From CAVQXR01 sp046330455 (GTDB lineage Bacteria; Actinomycetota; Thermoleophilia; Gaiellales; Gaiellaceae): DNA of 64,000 nucleotides. Below are positions 41,153 through 48,841 of the stretch, in pieces. The stretch spans positions 62,001 to 126,000 of the forward strand of contig JAXLSU010000004.1 of assembly GCA_046330455.1 (NCBI GenBank), given 5' to 3'. Below the pieces are notes generated by a model. It saw nothing but the letters and a program-made list of their open reading frames with translations, ran no database searches and was not told the DNA's origin. Position 1 is the first letter of the stretch, and every line of letters begins with the position of its first letter. The position numbers and the translations under genes were made by a program.

Positions 41153-44100
41153 ATGAGCTACATCGAGCTGCACTGCCATTCGGCGTACTCGTTCCTCGAC
41201 GGGGCATCGCTTCCCGAGGAGCTCGCCGCCAGGGCCGCGGAGCTCGGCTATCCGGCGCTGGCGCTTACCGACCACGACGGGCTCTACGGGTCGATGGAGT
41301 TCGCCCACGCGGCGAAGGCGCTCGGAGTCCGTCCGATCACCGGCGCAGAGGTCACGCTCGCGACCGATCCGCCCTCGCACGTGACCCTGCTCGTCGAGTC
41401 CTCCGCAGGCTACGCGAGCCTCTGCCGGCTCCTCACGGTCGCCCATGCAGGCGACCGCCGGTCGCCTGCGCTTCCTCTCGAGCTGCTCGCGGAGGCGGGC
41501 GAGGGGCTCGTCTGTCTCTCGGGCTGCGCAACCCGTGGGCTCGCCGTCTCTCACCCGCGGCTCGCGGAGACGCTCGCGGCGAGGCTCGGGCCCGACCGCC
41601 TCTACGTCGAGCTGCAGCGCCCCTTCCTGCGCGGCGACGCCCGCCGCAACGCGGGGCTGCGGGCCCTGGCCGCTCGGCTCGGGGCCCGGACGGTGGCCAC
41701 GGGCAACGTCCACGCCCACCATCCGCGACGCACCCAGCTCCAGGACGTGCTCGTGGGGATCCGCGAGCACGCTTCGCTCGAGGCGTGCGAGGTGGAGCGG
41801 CGCGGGAACGAGGAGTCCGTGCTCGTCTCGCCGGAGGAGATGGCGGCACGGTTTCCCGACGACCGGGATGCCGTGCTGGCAACCGTGGAGCTCGCCGAGC
41901 GGCTCGAGTTCGACCTGACGAGAGAGCTCGGCTACCGCTACCCGGACTTCTCCGAGGGGGATGAGCCTGCCGACGCCCGGCTCTCCCGGCTCTGCCGGGA
42001 CCGGTTCGAGGAGCGTTACCGCCACGCTCCCGGGACCCTGCGCGTCCGCGCCGACGCCCGGCTCGGAGAGGAGCTCGCGCTGATCTCGGAGCTGGGCCTG
42101 TCGGGCTTCTTCCTGCTCCACTGGGAGGTCCTCGAGCTCGCCCGCGAGGTCGCCGTGGTGGTGCGCGGCGCCGGCTCTGTCCGCAACATGCTGCCCCCGG
42201 GACGCGGGCGAGGCAGCTCTGTCGGCTCGATCGTCTGCTACCTGACCGGGCTCTCCCACGTCGACCCCGTCGTCGCCGACCTCCCGCTCGGGCGCTTCCT
42301 GAACCGCGAGCTCGCCTCCGTCCCGGACGTCGATCTCGACTTCCCGCGTGACATCCGGGAACGGCTGATCGCGACGGTCATCGAGCGCTACGGCGAGGAG
42401 CACGCCGCGCTCGTCGCGAGCTTCGCCACCTACCGGGCCAGGGGCGCCATCCGTGAGGTGGGAAAGGCGCTCGGGCTGCCCGGAGCGGAGCTCGAACGGC
42501 TGGCTCGTATCTCCGACGGCTGGGACGCGCGCAACGTCGGCAGAGAGCTCGCCCTCCTGCCCGATGCCGGGGAGAAGCTCGCCTCGCCGCGCTGGCAGGC
42601 TCTCCCGGGTCTCTGCGCCGAGATCGCAGGCCTGCCCCGCCACATCTCCCAGCACCCGGGCGGAATGGTCATCTCGACCCGTCCGCTCGTCGAGCTCGTG
42701 CCGGTGATTCCCTCTGCCATGGCGGGACGACAGCTGACCCAGTGGGACAAGGACTCGTGCGCCGACGCCGGCTTCCTTAAGATCGACCTGCTCGGCCTCG
42801 GCATGCTGTCCGCCGTCGAGGAGTGTGTCGAGCGCATCGCCGAGCGAGCTCGCAAGCCCCTCGATCTCTCCCGGATCCCGCTCGACGATGCCGACGTGTA
42901 CCGCGAGATCCAGGCGGCCGACACCGTCGGCGTCTTCCAGATCGAGAGCCGGGCGCAGATGCAGATGCTCGTCCGGACGCTGCCCGAGAACCTCGACGAC
43001 CTGACGGTCGAGGTGGCGCTCGTCCGTCCCGGCCCGATCCAGGGCGGGGCGGTGCACCCGTACATCGAGCGACGCCAGCGCCGGCGCCGGGACCCGGCGT
43101 ACGTCCCTCCGTACGACCACCCGCTACTCGAGAAGCCCCTGCGGGAGACGCTCGGCGTGATCGTGTTCCAGGAGCAGGTGCTCGAGGTGGCGATGGCTCT
43201 CGCCGGCTTCACGGTCGGCGAGGCGGAGGGTCTGCGCCGCGCCATGAGCCGCAGACGGAGCCGCGACGCGATCGAGGCGTATCGCCAGCGATTCCTCGAC
43301 GGATCGGCGGCGAAGGGAGTGGGACGAGATACGGCCGAGCGCGTGTTCGAGAAGCTGCTTGGCTTCGCTGCGTTCGGCTTTCCCAAATCCCATGCAGCCG
43401 CCTTCGGGCTGCTCGCCTACCAGTCGGCGTGGTTGCGCCACCACCATCCTCACGAGTTTCTGTGCGCGCTCCTGAACGCCCAGCCGATGGGCTTCTATCC
43501 GCCTGCAAGCCTCGTCCGGGACGCCCAGCGGCACGGTGTCGAGGTCCGCCCGCCAGATCTGAACGCCAGCGAGGCCACGTGCTCTCTCGAGCAGGACGCC
43601 GTCCGGATCGGGCTCGGCTTCATCAAGGGGCTCGGCGAGGCGCCGGCCCGCACGCTCGTGGGAGAACGGCACGAGCACGGCCCGTTCCGGACGGTCGAGG
43701 AGCTTGCACGACGGGCTCCTCTCGAGCGCCCCGCGCTCGAGGCGCTCGTCGCCTCCGGGGCGTGCGACGGGCTCGGATGGCCTCGCCGCCAGCTCCTGTG
43801 GCGACTCGGGCTCACACCTCGCTCGACGCGAGCGGGAGCCCGGAGTGATGCCCGCCAGCTCGTCCTGCCGCTCGCGTCACAGACGGAGATTCCCGAGCTG
43901 CCCGAGCAGTCGGAATGGGAGCTGACACTCGCCGACTACCGGTACACGTCGCTCTCGGTCGGCACCCACCCGATCGAGCTCCTTCGCTGCCACCTTCCCG
44001 GCGAGGTCGTGTCGAGCCTCGAGCTGGCGACTGCCCCGGACGGAGAGCAGGTGACGGTGGCGGGCATGGTCGTCGCACGACAGCGGCCGGCGACGGCGAA

Positions 44101-44359
44101 CGGTGTTGTCTTCATGCTGCTCGAGGACGAGCACGGCCAGGTGAACCTCGTCGTGCCCCCGCCCGTCTACGACCGCTACCGGGCTGCCGTCCGGGGCGAG
44201 CCGCTCGTCGTCGCCCGTGGCCGCTTCGAGGTGAACGGCCGCAACCGCAATGTCGTCGTCTTCGAGCTCACCTCGCTCGCACCGCTCGCCCGCCGGGTCG
44301 CGAACGACGCCGAGGTGAGCTCGGCCCTTCCGTCCGCCCACAGCTTCGGGCGGCCGTGA
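41153..44359 (+). CDS. dnaE2: Error-prone DNA polymerase DnaE2
   Basis: C-family polymerase for SOS mutagenesis, 1068 residues. The PHP domain opens with ELHCHSAYSFLDGASLPEEL, the palm has RGRGSSVGSIVCYLTG and the catalytic DVDLDFPRDIRERLI, followed by GVIVFQEQVLEVAM, FGFPKSHAAAFGLLAYQSAW, an OB-fold region (QVTVAGMVVARQRPATANG) and a QLVLPL segment that could touch the clamp. ATG 41153 gives the family N-terminus. It is probably cotranscribed from the SOS promoter 1.7 kb upstream, across the structured repeat. Confidence 0.96.
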   Translation: MSYIELHCHSAYSFLDGASLPEELAARAAELGYPALALTDHDGLYGSMEFAHAAKALGVRPITGAEVTLATDPPSHVTLLVESSAGYASLCRLLTVAHAGDRRSPALPLELLAEAGEGLVCLSGCATRGLAVSHPRLAETLAARLGPDRLYVELQRPFLRGDARRNAGLRALAARLGARTVATGNVHAHHPRRTQLQDVLVGIREHASLEACEVERRGNEESVLVSPEEMAARFPDDRDAVLATVELAERLEFDLTRELGYRYPDFSEGDEPADARLSRLCRDRFEERYRHAPGTLRVRADARLGEELALISELGLSGFFLLHWEVLELAREVAVVVRGAGSVRNMLPPGRGRGSSVGSIVCYLTGLSHVDPVVADLPLGRFLNRELASVPDVDLDFPRDIRERLIATVIERYGEEHAALVASFATYRARGAIREVGKALGLPGAELERLARISDGWDARNVGRELALLPDAGEKLASPRWQALPGLCAEIAGLPRHISQHPGGMVISTRPLVELVPVIPSAMAGRQLTQWDKDSCADAGFLKIDLLGLGMLSAVEECVERIAERARKPLDLSRIPLDDADVYREIQAADTVGVFQIESRAQMQMLVRTLPENLDDLTVEVALVRPGPIQGGAVHPYIERRQRRRRDPAYVPPYDHPLLEKPLRETLGVIVFQEQVLEVAMALAGFTVGEAEGLRRAMSRRRSRDAIEAYRQRFLDGSAAKGVGRDTAERVFEKLLGFAAFGFPKSHAAAFGLLAYQSAWLRHHHPHEFLCALLNAQPMGFYPPASLVRDAQRHGVEVRPPDLNASEATCSLEQDAVRIGLGFIKGLGEAPARTLVGERHEHGPFRTVEELARRAPLERPALEALVASGACDGLGWPRRQLLWRLGLTPRSTRAGARSDARQLVLPLASQTEIPELPEQSEWELTLADYRYTSLSVGTHPIELLRCHLPGEVVSSLELATAPDGEQVTVAGMVVARQRPATANGVVFMLLEDEHGQVNLVVPPPVYDRYRAAVRGEPLVVARGRFEVNGRNRNVVVFELTSLAPLARRVANDAEVSSALPSAHSFGRP

Positions 44360-44387
44360 GCCGCTCTCGCAGCGACCAGAGGGCATT

Positions 44388-44549
44388 GGCGCCGGGTCCG
44401 GTGGGAACAGTGCTGTAGGGGCCAGATCCGGTGGGAACGGCGTCGTGAGCGCCGGGTCCGATGGGGAAGACATCGCAGGCGCCGGATCCGGCAGGAAGGG
44501 CGTCGCAGGGGTCGGATCCGATGGGGAGGGTGCCGTAGGGGCCGGATCT
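44388..44549. repeat. 30-bp tandem repeat array (five units plus a partial)
   Basis: Units start at 44388, 44418, 44448, 44478 and 44508, with a partial at 44538. The conserved core per unit is GCCGGRTCCGRTGGGRA-like. There are no spacers, so it is not CRISPR. The 30-bp period keeps frame and yields 10-residue repeats in several frames, none convincing as a gene. Confidence 0.85.
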
Positions 44550-44562
44550 CATCCGGCCCGCT

Positions 44563-44697
44563 TCAGTACCGGCCGACCGGCTCGCCTACCGCGGATCCGT
44601 GGGCCACCCACACGCCGTGCCACGCCAGCCGCAGCGAGATGACCCGAATCACGAGTTGTGTCCCGGCCAGAATCGTGAGCTCTTTGATGTTGCCCAT
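44563..44697 (-). CDS. Possible small amphipathic peptide, 44 residues
   Basis: A minus-strand frame beginning MGNIKELTILAGTQLVIRVI and continuing SLRLAWHGVWVAHG has natural-looking composition with hydrophobic and basic residues. It lies in a locally AT-richer patch, downstream of the 106-residue gene in the same direction, and ends just before the tandem repeats. There is no strong Shine-Dalgarno. It could equally be a chance frame over an RNA element. Confidence 0.3.
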   Translation of the reverse strand: MGNIKELTILAGTQLVIRVISLRLAWHGVWVAHGSAVGEPVGRY

Positions 44698-44742
44698 TCC
44701 ATGTGTCGGCCATCCCTGCTTGCAGTTGTCGCTCCGACGACA

Positions 44743-45063
44743 TCACATTCCCTCTTCCAGCTCGCCCGCAAGCTCGGGAAACCTGCGCCGCACAGCGGCA
44801 TCGAACGCGTCGCGATAGGCGTTGGCGGTCTCCCCGTCGAGTACCCCCGCATACGTGTCGCGCATCTCCTCGAGCGCGTCGCGCGCCTCGTCGACCGCGT
44901 CGACGTACGCGCCGTAGCGCTCCTCGGCGTCGTCCCGGCCCGACGCGCGGTACTCGTCGAGCGCACGCCCGCAGGCCGCGAGCAGGCCGCCGTGCTCGCC
45001 GGTGAACAGCACGAGCTGGCGATCGACGAGGTCTGCGAACGGGCGCCGCCGGCCGAGACGCAT
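44743..45063 (-). CDS. Uncharacterised helical protein, 106 residues
   Basis: Charged, mostly helical (RPFADLVDRQLVLFTGEHGG, then LDEYRASGRDDAEERYGAYV, and an acidic C-terminus GELEEGM). Its ATG overlaps the glycosyltransferase stop as TGATG, so it is the last gene of that operon. I recognise no family or catalytic motif. Confidence 0.65.
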   Translation of the reverse strand: MRLGRRRPFADLVDRQLVLFTGEHGGLLAACGRALDEYRASGRDDAEERYGAYVDAVDEARDALEEMRDTYAGVLDGETANAYRDAFDAAVRRRFPELAGELEEGM

Positions 45064-46115
45064 CAGGCCAGCACCTCGTCGTAGACGGCGACGTGCGCCG
45101 TCGCAGACGCCTCCCAGGTCAGCTCCCGCGCAGCGAGGCGCGCGCCCGCGCGGGCCGCGTCGAGGGCCTGCCGGTCGGCGAGCAGCCCGCCCACGCCTTC
45201 CGTCAACGCCTCGAGGTCGTCCGGCGGGACGACGATCCCGGCCCCGAACCGTCGCACCGGCTCGGCGATGCCACCGGCGTCGTAGGCCGCCACGGCGGTC
45301 CCGGAGCCGAGAGCCCGCAGCAGGGCCCCGCTCTGGTCGAGCTCTGCGCGGTAGGGGAAGAGCGCGACGGTCGCCTGCGCGAGCAGCGCGTCGAGCTGCG
45401 CGTCCGACTGGTAGCCGAGCCGCCACTCGACGCCGGGCTCTCCGCGCAGCGGGCCGAGATCGATCAGCGGATCGCCGGCCACGATCATCCGGGCCCCGAG
45501 CGCGCGCGCGACGGCGAGCGCGTGGTCGAGCTGCTTGTAGGCCTGGATGAGGCCGAAGAAGACGAGCGTCGCTCCGTCGTCCCCGTAGCGGACGCTCCCG
45601 GGGAACACGGGGTGGGGAATGACCCGTACCCGGCCCGCGGGCACGCCGACGACCTCGGCGAGCCGTTTCGCGCCGTTCTCGCTGTGCACGACGATCCGGG
45701 CGTAGCGGTCGTACAGCCGGCGCCAGAGCTCGACCTTTCCGGCGGTTCGGCGGGGGAGGATGTCGTGTGCGGTCATCACCGCACGGTGCCCGGCGGGCAT
45801 CAGCCTCACGTCGAGCTCGGGCAAGGGCGCCCACTGAACGTGGACGACGTCGACGTGAGCGCCACGGAGGCGCGCGAGGCCGGCGGCATGCTCGACCGCC
45901 TTGACCGGAAGCCGCAGCCGCGAGCGCCGAAACACCCTCGACGAGACCGGGTAGAAGAGCTCACGCCTGCGGTATCCGTCGGGTTCCGGCGCCACGCCGA
46001 ACCGAAACCGCGAGCAGACGAGCTCGACCTCGAGCCCGAGCGTCCCCAGGGCGCGGGCGAGGTGGTGGTCGTAGGGGAGGGTGAAGGCGGCGGGATCGAT
46101 GAGGCTCACGCGCAC
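45063..46115 (-). CDS. GT4-family glycosyltransferase
   Basis: A GT-B-fold glycosyltransferase of 350 residues with an N-terminal acceptor domain (VSLIDPAAFTLPYDHHLARAL) and a donor domain carrying VRVIPHPVFPGSVRYG, LVFFGLIQAYKQLDHAL, and the nucleotide-sugar region FPYRAELDQSGALLRALGSG. GTG 46115 follows TACTCT by 6 nt on the minus strand; GTG 46109 is an alternative. It is coupled to the downstream 106-residue gene. The acceptor is unknown; a glycolipid or exopolysaccharide is plausible. Confidence 0.82.
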   Translation of the reverse strand: MRVSLIDPAAFTLPYDHHLARALGTLGLEVELVCSRFRFGVAPEPDGYRRRELFYPVSSRVFRRSRLRLPVKAVEHAAGLARLRGAHVDVVHVQWAPLPELDVRLMPAGHRAVMTAHDILPRRTAGKVELWRRLYDRYARIVVHSENGAKRLAEVVGVPAGRVRVIPHPVFPGSVRYGDDGATLVFFGLIQAYKQLDHALAVARALGARMIVAGDPLIDLGPLRGEPGVEWRLGYQSDAQLDALLAQATVALFPYRAELDQSGALLRALGSGTAVAAYDAGGIAEPVRRFGAGIVVPPDDLEALTEGVGGLLADRQALDAARAGARLAARELTWEASATAHVAVYDEVLA

Positions 46116-46120
46116 GGGCC

Positions 46121-46127
46121 TAGAGTA
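46121..46127. promoter_or_regulatory. Shared bidirectional -10-like heptamer TAGAGTA
   Basis: Forward TAGAGT is 8 nt before GTG 46135. Reverse TACTCT is 6 nt before the minus-strand GTG 46115. The start codons are only 20 nt apart. Confidence 0.5.
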
Positions 46128-46134
46128 CGCGGGC

Positions 46135-46932
46135 GTGGCCCCGCTGCTCGTCCGCACGTGGAACCTCTTTCACGGCCGGTGCATCCCTGCCGGAGGCCCG
46201 CCGTGTCTCCCGGAGATGGTCGGGCTCATCGCGTCCGGCCGGCCTGACGTCGTCTGCCTCCAGGAGGTGCCCGTGTGGGCGACGGCCGAGCTGGAGAAGT
46301 GGAGCGGGATACGGTCGGTCACGGCCGTCGCGATGCGCGCGCTCGGTGGGCCGCTCGCACGGCGGCTGACGGACCTCGACCCGGACAGGATCCGCTCCGG
46401 GCTTGCCGGGCAGGCCAACGCCGTCCTTCTCGGCGCCGACGTGTCGCTGCGGGACGTCGCAAGCCTCACGCTCAACCCTCGATCCTTCCGACGCCGGGAG
46501 GCGCGCCGCCTCGCCCTTCCGGCCGGAACGGCCCGTCACTGGGCGCGGAATCGAAGGGTCGGCCAGTTCGTTCGCGTCGAGGTCCGTGGCCGTACGCTCG
46601 TCGTCGTGAACCTCCACCTGACCGCATCCGCCGACAGCCGGCCGGCAGAGGCCGAGCTCGAGCGAGCGCTCGGTTTCGCCGACGGGTTCGCACTGCCCGG
46701 GGAGCCCGTGCTCGTCTGCGGCGATCTCAATCTCACGCCCGCCAGCTCGACCGCGCTGCGCGCGCTCCCGCGAGCGGGCTTCTCCTCACCGGCAGCAGGT
46801 ATCGACCAGATCCTCACCCGTGGGCTGACGATCGCGCGGGAGCCGCTGAGCTGGCCGGAGGATCGGCGTCGACTGGCCGGGCGGCTGTTGTCCGATCACG
46901 CGCCGGTCGAAGCGGAGATGATGTACCCATGA
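46135..46932 (+). CDS. Endonuclease/exonuclease/phosphatase family protein
   Basis: A 265-residue EEP-fold metal-dependent phosphoesterase. Visible motifs are RTWNLFHGR at the start, VVCLQEVPV (metal Glu), VVVNLHLTA, VCGDLNLTP and the closing SDHAPVEAEM (Asp-His pair). There is no signal peptide, so it is probably cytoplasmic. The substrate could be nucleic acid, a sugar phosphate or an inositol phosphate. It is divergent from the glycosyltransferase and coupled (ATGA) to the aminotransferase. Confidence 0.82.
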   Translation: MAPLLVRTWNLFHGRCIPAGGPPCLPEMVGLIASGRPDVVCLQEVPVWATAELEKWSGIRSVTAVAMRALGGPLARRLTDLDPDRIRSGLAGQANAVLLGADVSLRDVASLTLNPRSFRRREARRLALPAGTARHWARNRRVGQFVRVEVRGRTLVVVNLHLTASADSRPAEAELERALGFADGFALPGEPVLVCGDLNLTPASSTALRALPRAGFSSPAAGIDQILTRGLTIAREPLSWPEDRRRLAGRLLSDHAPVEAEMMYP

Positions 46933-48047
46933 ACCTCGACGCCGTTCGTTCCGAGCTACCTGTCCTCGAGCATGTCGCCTACCTGAACACCGGGACATTC
47001 GGGCCCATTCCTCGCCGGACATCGGAGACGATGTTCGAGCTCGAGCGCCGCGAGCTGGAAGCGGGCCGGCTCGGCAAGCCGTACTTCGATGAGCTACGTG
47101 AGCTCCGAACCGCTGCACGGGAGGCACTGGGCCGCCTGCTCGCCGCGCCCGCGTCGTCGCTCGCGCTGACGCGCTCGACGAGCGACGGGTGCAACGTCGC
47201 TGTCGCGAGCCTCGGGCTCTGTCCGGGCGACGAGGTGGTGACGACCGACGTGGAGCACTTCGGCCTGCTCGGCCCGCTCCACGCCTCGGGGGCTCGGGTG
47301 CACGTCGTCGAGGTCAGAGATCGTCCTGCGGCTGCGGCGCTCGACGCGGTGGCGGACGCGATCGGCCCTGCCACACGGCTCGTTGCGATCTCCCACGTCG
47401 CCTGGTCGACCGGGCAGATCCTCCCCGTCGCCGAGCTCGCGGCCGCAGCGCACGCCGCAGGCGCGGTCCTCCTCGTCGACGGCGCCCAGTCGGTCGGCTC
47501 GATCGCCGTCGACATACCGGCGACGGGCGCCGACTTCTACACGGTTTCCGGACAGAAATGGCTTCTCGGCCCCGACGGCACGGGCGCGCTCTACGTCGAG
47601 CCCTCGCTGCTCGATCGGGTGGCGGTGCCCTTCGTGTCCTACTACGGGCAGGCGGGCTACGAGCCCGACGGCACCTACGTGCCGAGCGAGGGTGCGACGA
47701 GATTCGACATCGGCACGATCCCGGCACCCGCGCTCGCGGGCCTCGTCCAGTCGCTCGCGTTCGCCGAGGAGGCGGGACCCGACCGGTTCGAGCGGGCTCA
47801 CGTGATGGCCGAGCGGTGCCGCGAGCTGCTCGACGCCGGGTTCGACGTCGTCACCGAGCCCGGCCAGGCGACGCTCGTGAGCTTCCGCGTTCCGGGCGAG
47901 ACCTCGCCGATCGTCGAGGCGCTCGCGGCCCGCGGCGTCTCCGTACGGGATCTGCCCGGGACAGGGTGGATCAGGGCGTCGGCCGGGTTCTGGACCGTCG
48001 AGGAAGAGCTCGAGCGCCTCGTCGACGGGCTCGCCGCCGCCGTCTGA
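46929..48047 (+). CDS. Class V aminotransferase (cysteine desulfurase-like)
   Basis: A 372-residue PLP fold-type I enzyme: YLNTGTFGPIPRR, SLALTRSTSDGCNVA, TTDVEHFGLLGPL, ISHVAWSTGQILPV, VDGAQSVGSIAVDI and the PLP lysine in VSGQKWLLGPDGTGALYV. The pattern is closest to the CsdA/kynureninase/isopenicillin-epimerase-like group of class V enzymes. No dedicated persulfide-acceptor gene is adjacent. The exact reaction is not assignable. Confidence 0.83.
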   Translation: MNLDAVRSELPVLEHVAYLNTGTFGPIPRRTSETMFELERRELEAGRLGKPYFDELRELRTAAREALGRLLAAPASSLALTRSTSDGCNVAVASLGLCPGDEVVTTDVEHFGLLGPLHASGARVHVVEVRDRPAAAALDAVADAIGPATRLVAISHVAWSTGQILPVAELAAAAHAAGAVLLVDGAQSVGSIAVDIPATGADFYTVSGQKWLLGPDGTGALYVEPSLLDRVAVPFVSYYGQAGYEPDGTYVPSEGATRFDIGTIPAPALAGLVQSLAFAEEAGPDRFERAHVMAERCRELLDAGFDVVTEPGQATLVSFRVPGETSPIVEALAARGVSVRDLPGTGWIRASAGFWTVEEELERLVDGLAAAV

Positions 48048-48081
48048 AACGATTCTGGCGGCTTCGGGGCACCCCGAGACC

Positions 48082-48165
48082 CACCACCCGCTTTCAGCGT
48101 ATCGAGCACGAGCGCACGGGTGGTGCGCAGTTTGTGCCGAGAGTGTCACGGGCTCGTCGAGAAAG
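48082..48165 (+). repeat. Intergenic structured repeat, copy 2
   Basis: CACCACCCG (48082-48090) and CGGGTGGTG (48117-48125) form a perfect 9-bp stem. It encloses the mini-hairpin CGCT-TTC-AGCG and TATCGAG, and is followed by GTGCCG and GTCACGG. It sits 34 nt after the aminotransferase stop and is the same element as at 40955. Confidence 0.7.
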
Positions 48166-48201
48166 TCGGACGCGGAGCTCAGGCCAGCGGACGATGCGAT
48201 C

Positions 48202-48780
48202 TCAGCTCGGCGCCGGCCCTGCCGTCGGCAGCCCGAGCTGCTGCGCGAGCGGGCGGAGCGCGTCGATCAGAAAGGCGATGTGCTCGTCGAGGTCGACGCC
48301 GAGCTCTTCGGCTCCCCGGCGGACGTCGTCACGGTTGACGCCGGCGGCGAACGAGGGCTGCTTCAGCTTCTTGCGCACTGAGCGAGGCTCGAGCGTCTCG
48401 AGCCCGTCGGGACGGACGTATCCGCAGGCCGTGATGAACCCGGAGAGCTCGTCGCAGGCGAACAGGACCCGCTTCAGCGGCGTGTCCCGGGGGAGGCCGA
48501 GGTGCTCTGCGTGACTGAGCACGGCCTCGATCACGTCCTCGGGCCACCCCTCACGGCGAAGGATCGCCGCGCCGTCCTGGGGATGGCGGTCGAGCGTGGG
48601 GTGGATCTCGTAGTCGAAGTCGTGGAGGAGCGCGACGCAGCTCCAGCGCTGCTCGTCCTCGCCGAGCTTGCGCGCGTAGGCGCGAACGCCGGCCTCGACG
48701 GCCAGGGCGTGGCGGAGGAGCGTCTCGCTCGTCGTATAGCGCGTGAGGGTTGCCCAGGCGTTGTGGCGCGTGACGTCCAT
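48202..48780 (-). CDS. HD-domain hydrolase
   Basis: A 192-residue HD phosphohydrolase: TSETLLRHALAVEAGVRAYA (first His), WSCVALLHDFDYEIHP (HD pair), ILRREGWPEDVIEAVLSHAE, and VRPDGLETLEPRSVRKKLKQ. Family members hydrolyse nucleotides or related phosphates. ATG 48780 lies 12 nt after TATCCT on the minus strand. It diverges from murA. Confidence 0.85.
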   Translation of the reverse strand: MDVTRHNAWATLTRYTTSETLLRHALAVEAGVRAYARKLGEDEQRWSCVALLHDFDYEIHPTLDRHPQDGAAILRREGWPEDVIEAVLSHAEHLGLPRDTPLKRVLFACDELSGFITACGYVRPDGLETLEPRSVRKKLKQPSFAAGVNRDDVRRGAEELGVDLDEHIAFLIDALRPLAQQLGLPTAGPAPS

Positions 48781-48791
48781 CTCGGGTTGGG

Positions 48792-48798
48792 TAGGATA
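48792..48798. promoter_or_regulatory. Shared bidirectional -10-like heptamer TAGGATA
   Basis: Reverse TATCCT is 12 nt from the HD gene ATG. Forward TAGGAT is 44 nt before murA, so the murA mRNA would have a short leader. Confidence 0.45.
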
Positions 48799-48841
48799 GC
48801 TGCGCCCCGCCGCCGAAGACCGCCTCACCAAGACCTGCTGC

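Noticed and set aside
40866..41156. 96-residue frame between DUF6504 and dnaE2
   Set aside because: Arg/Pro-rich with no family resemblance; it is the structured repeat and flanks read through.
44388..44549. CRISPR array
   Set aside because: Units are directly contiguous with no unique spacers, diverge between copies, and there are no cas genes nearby.
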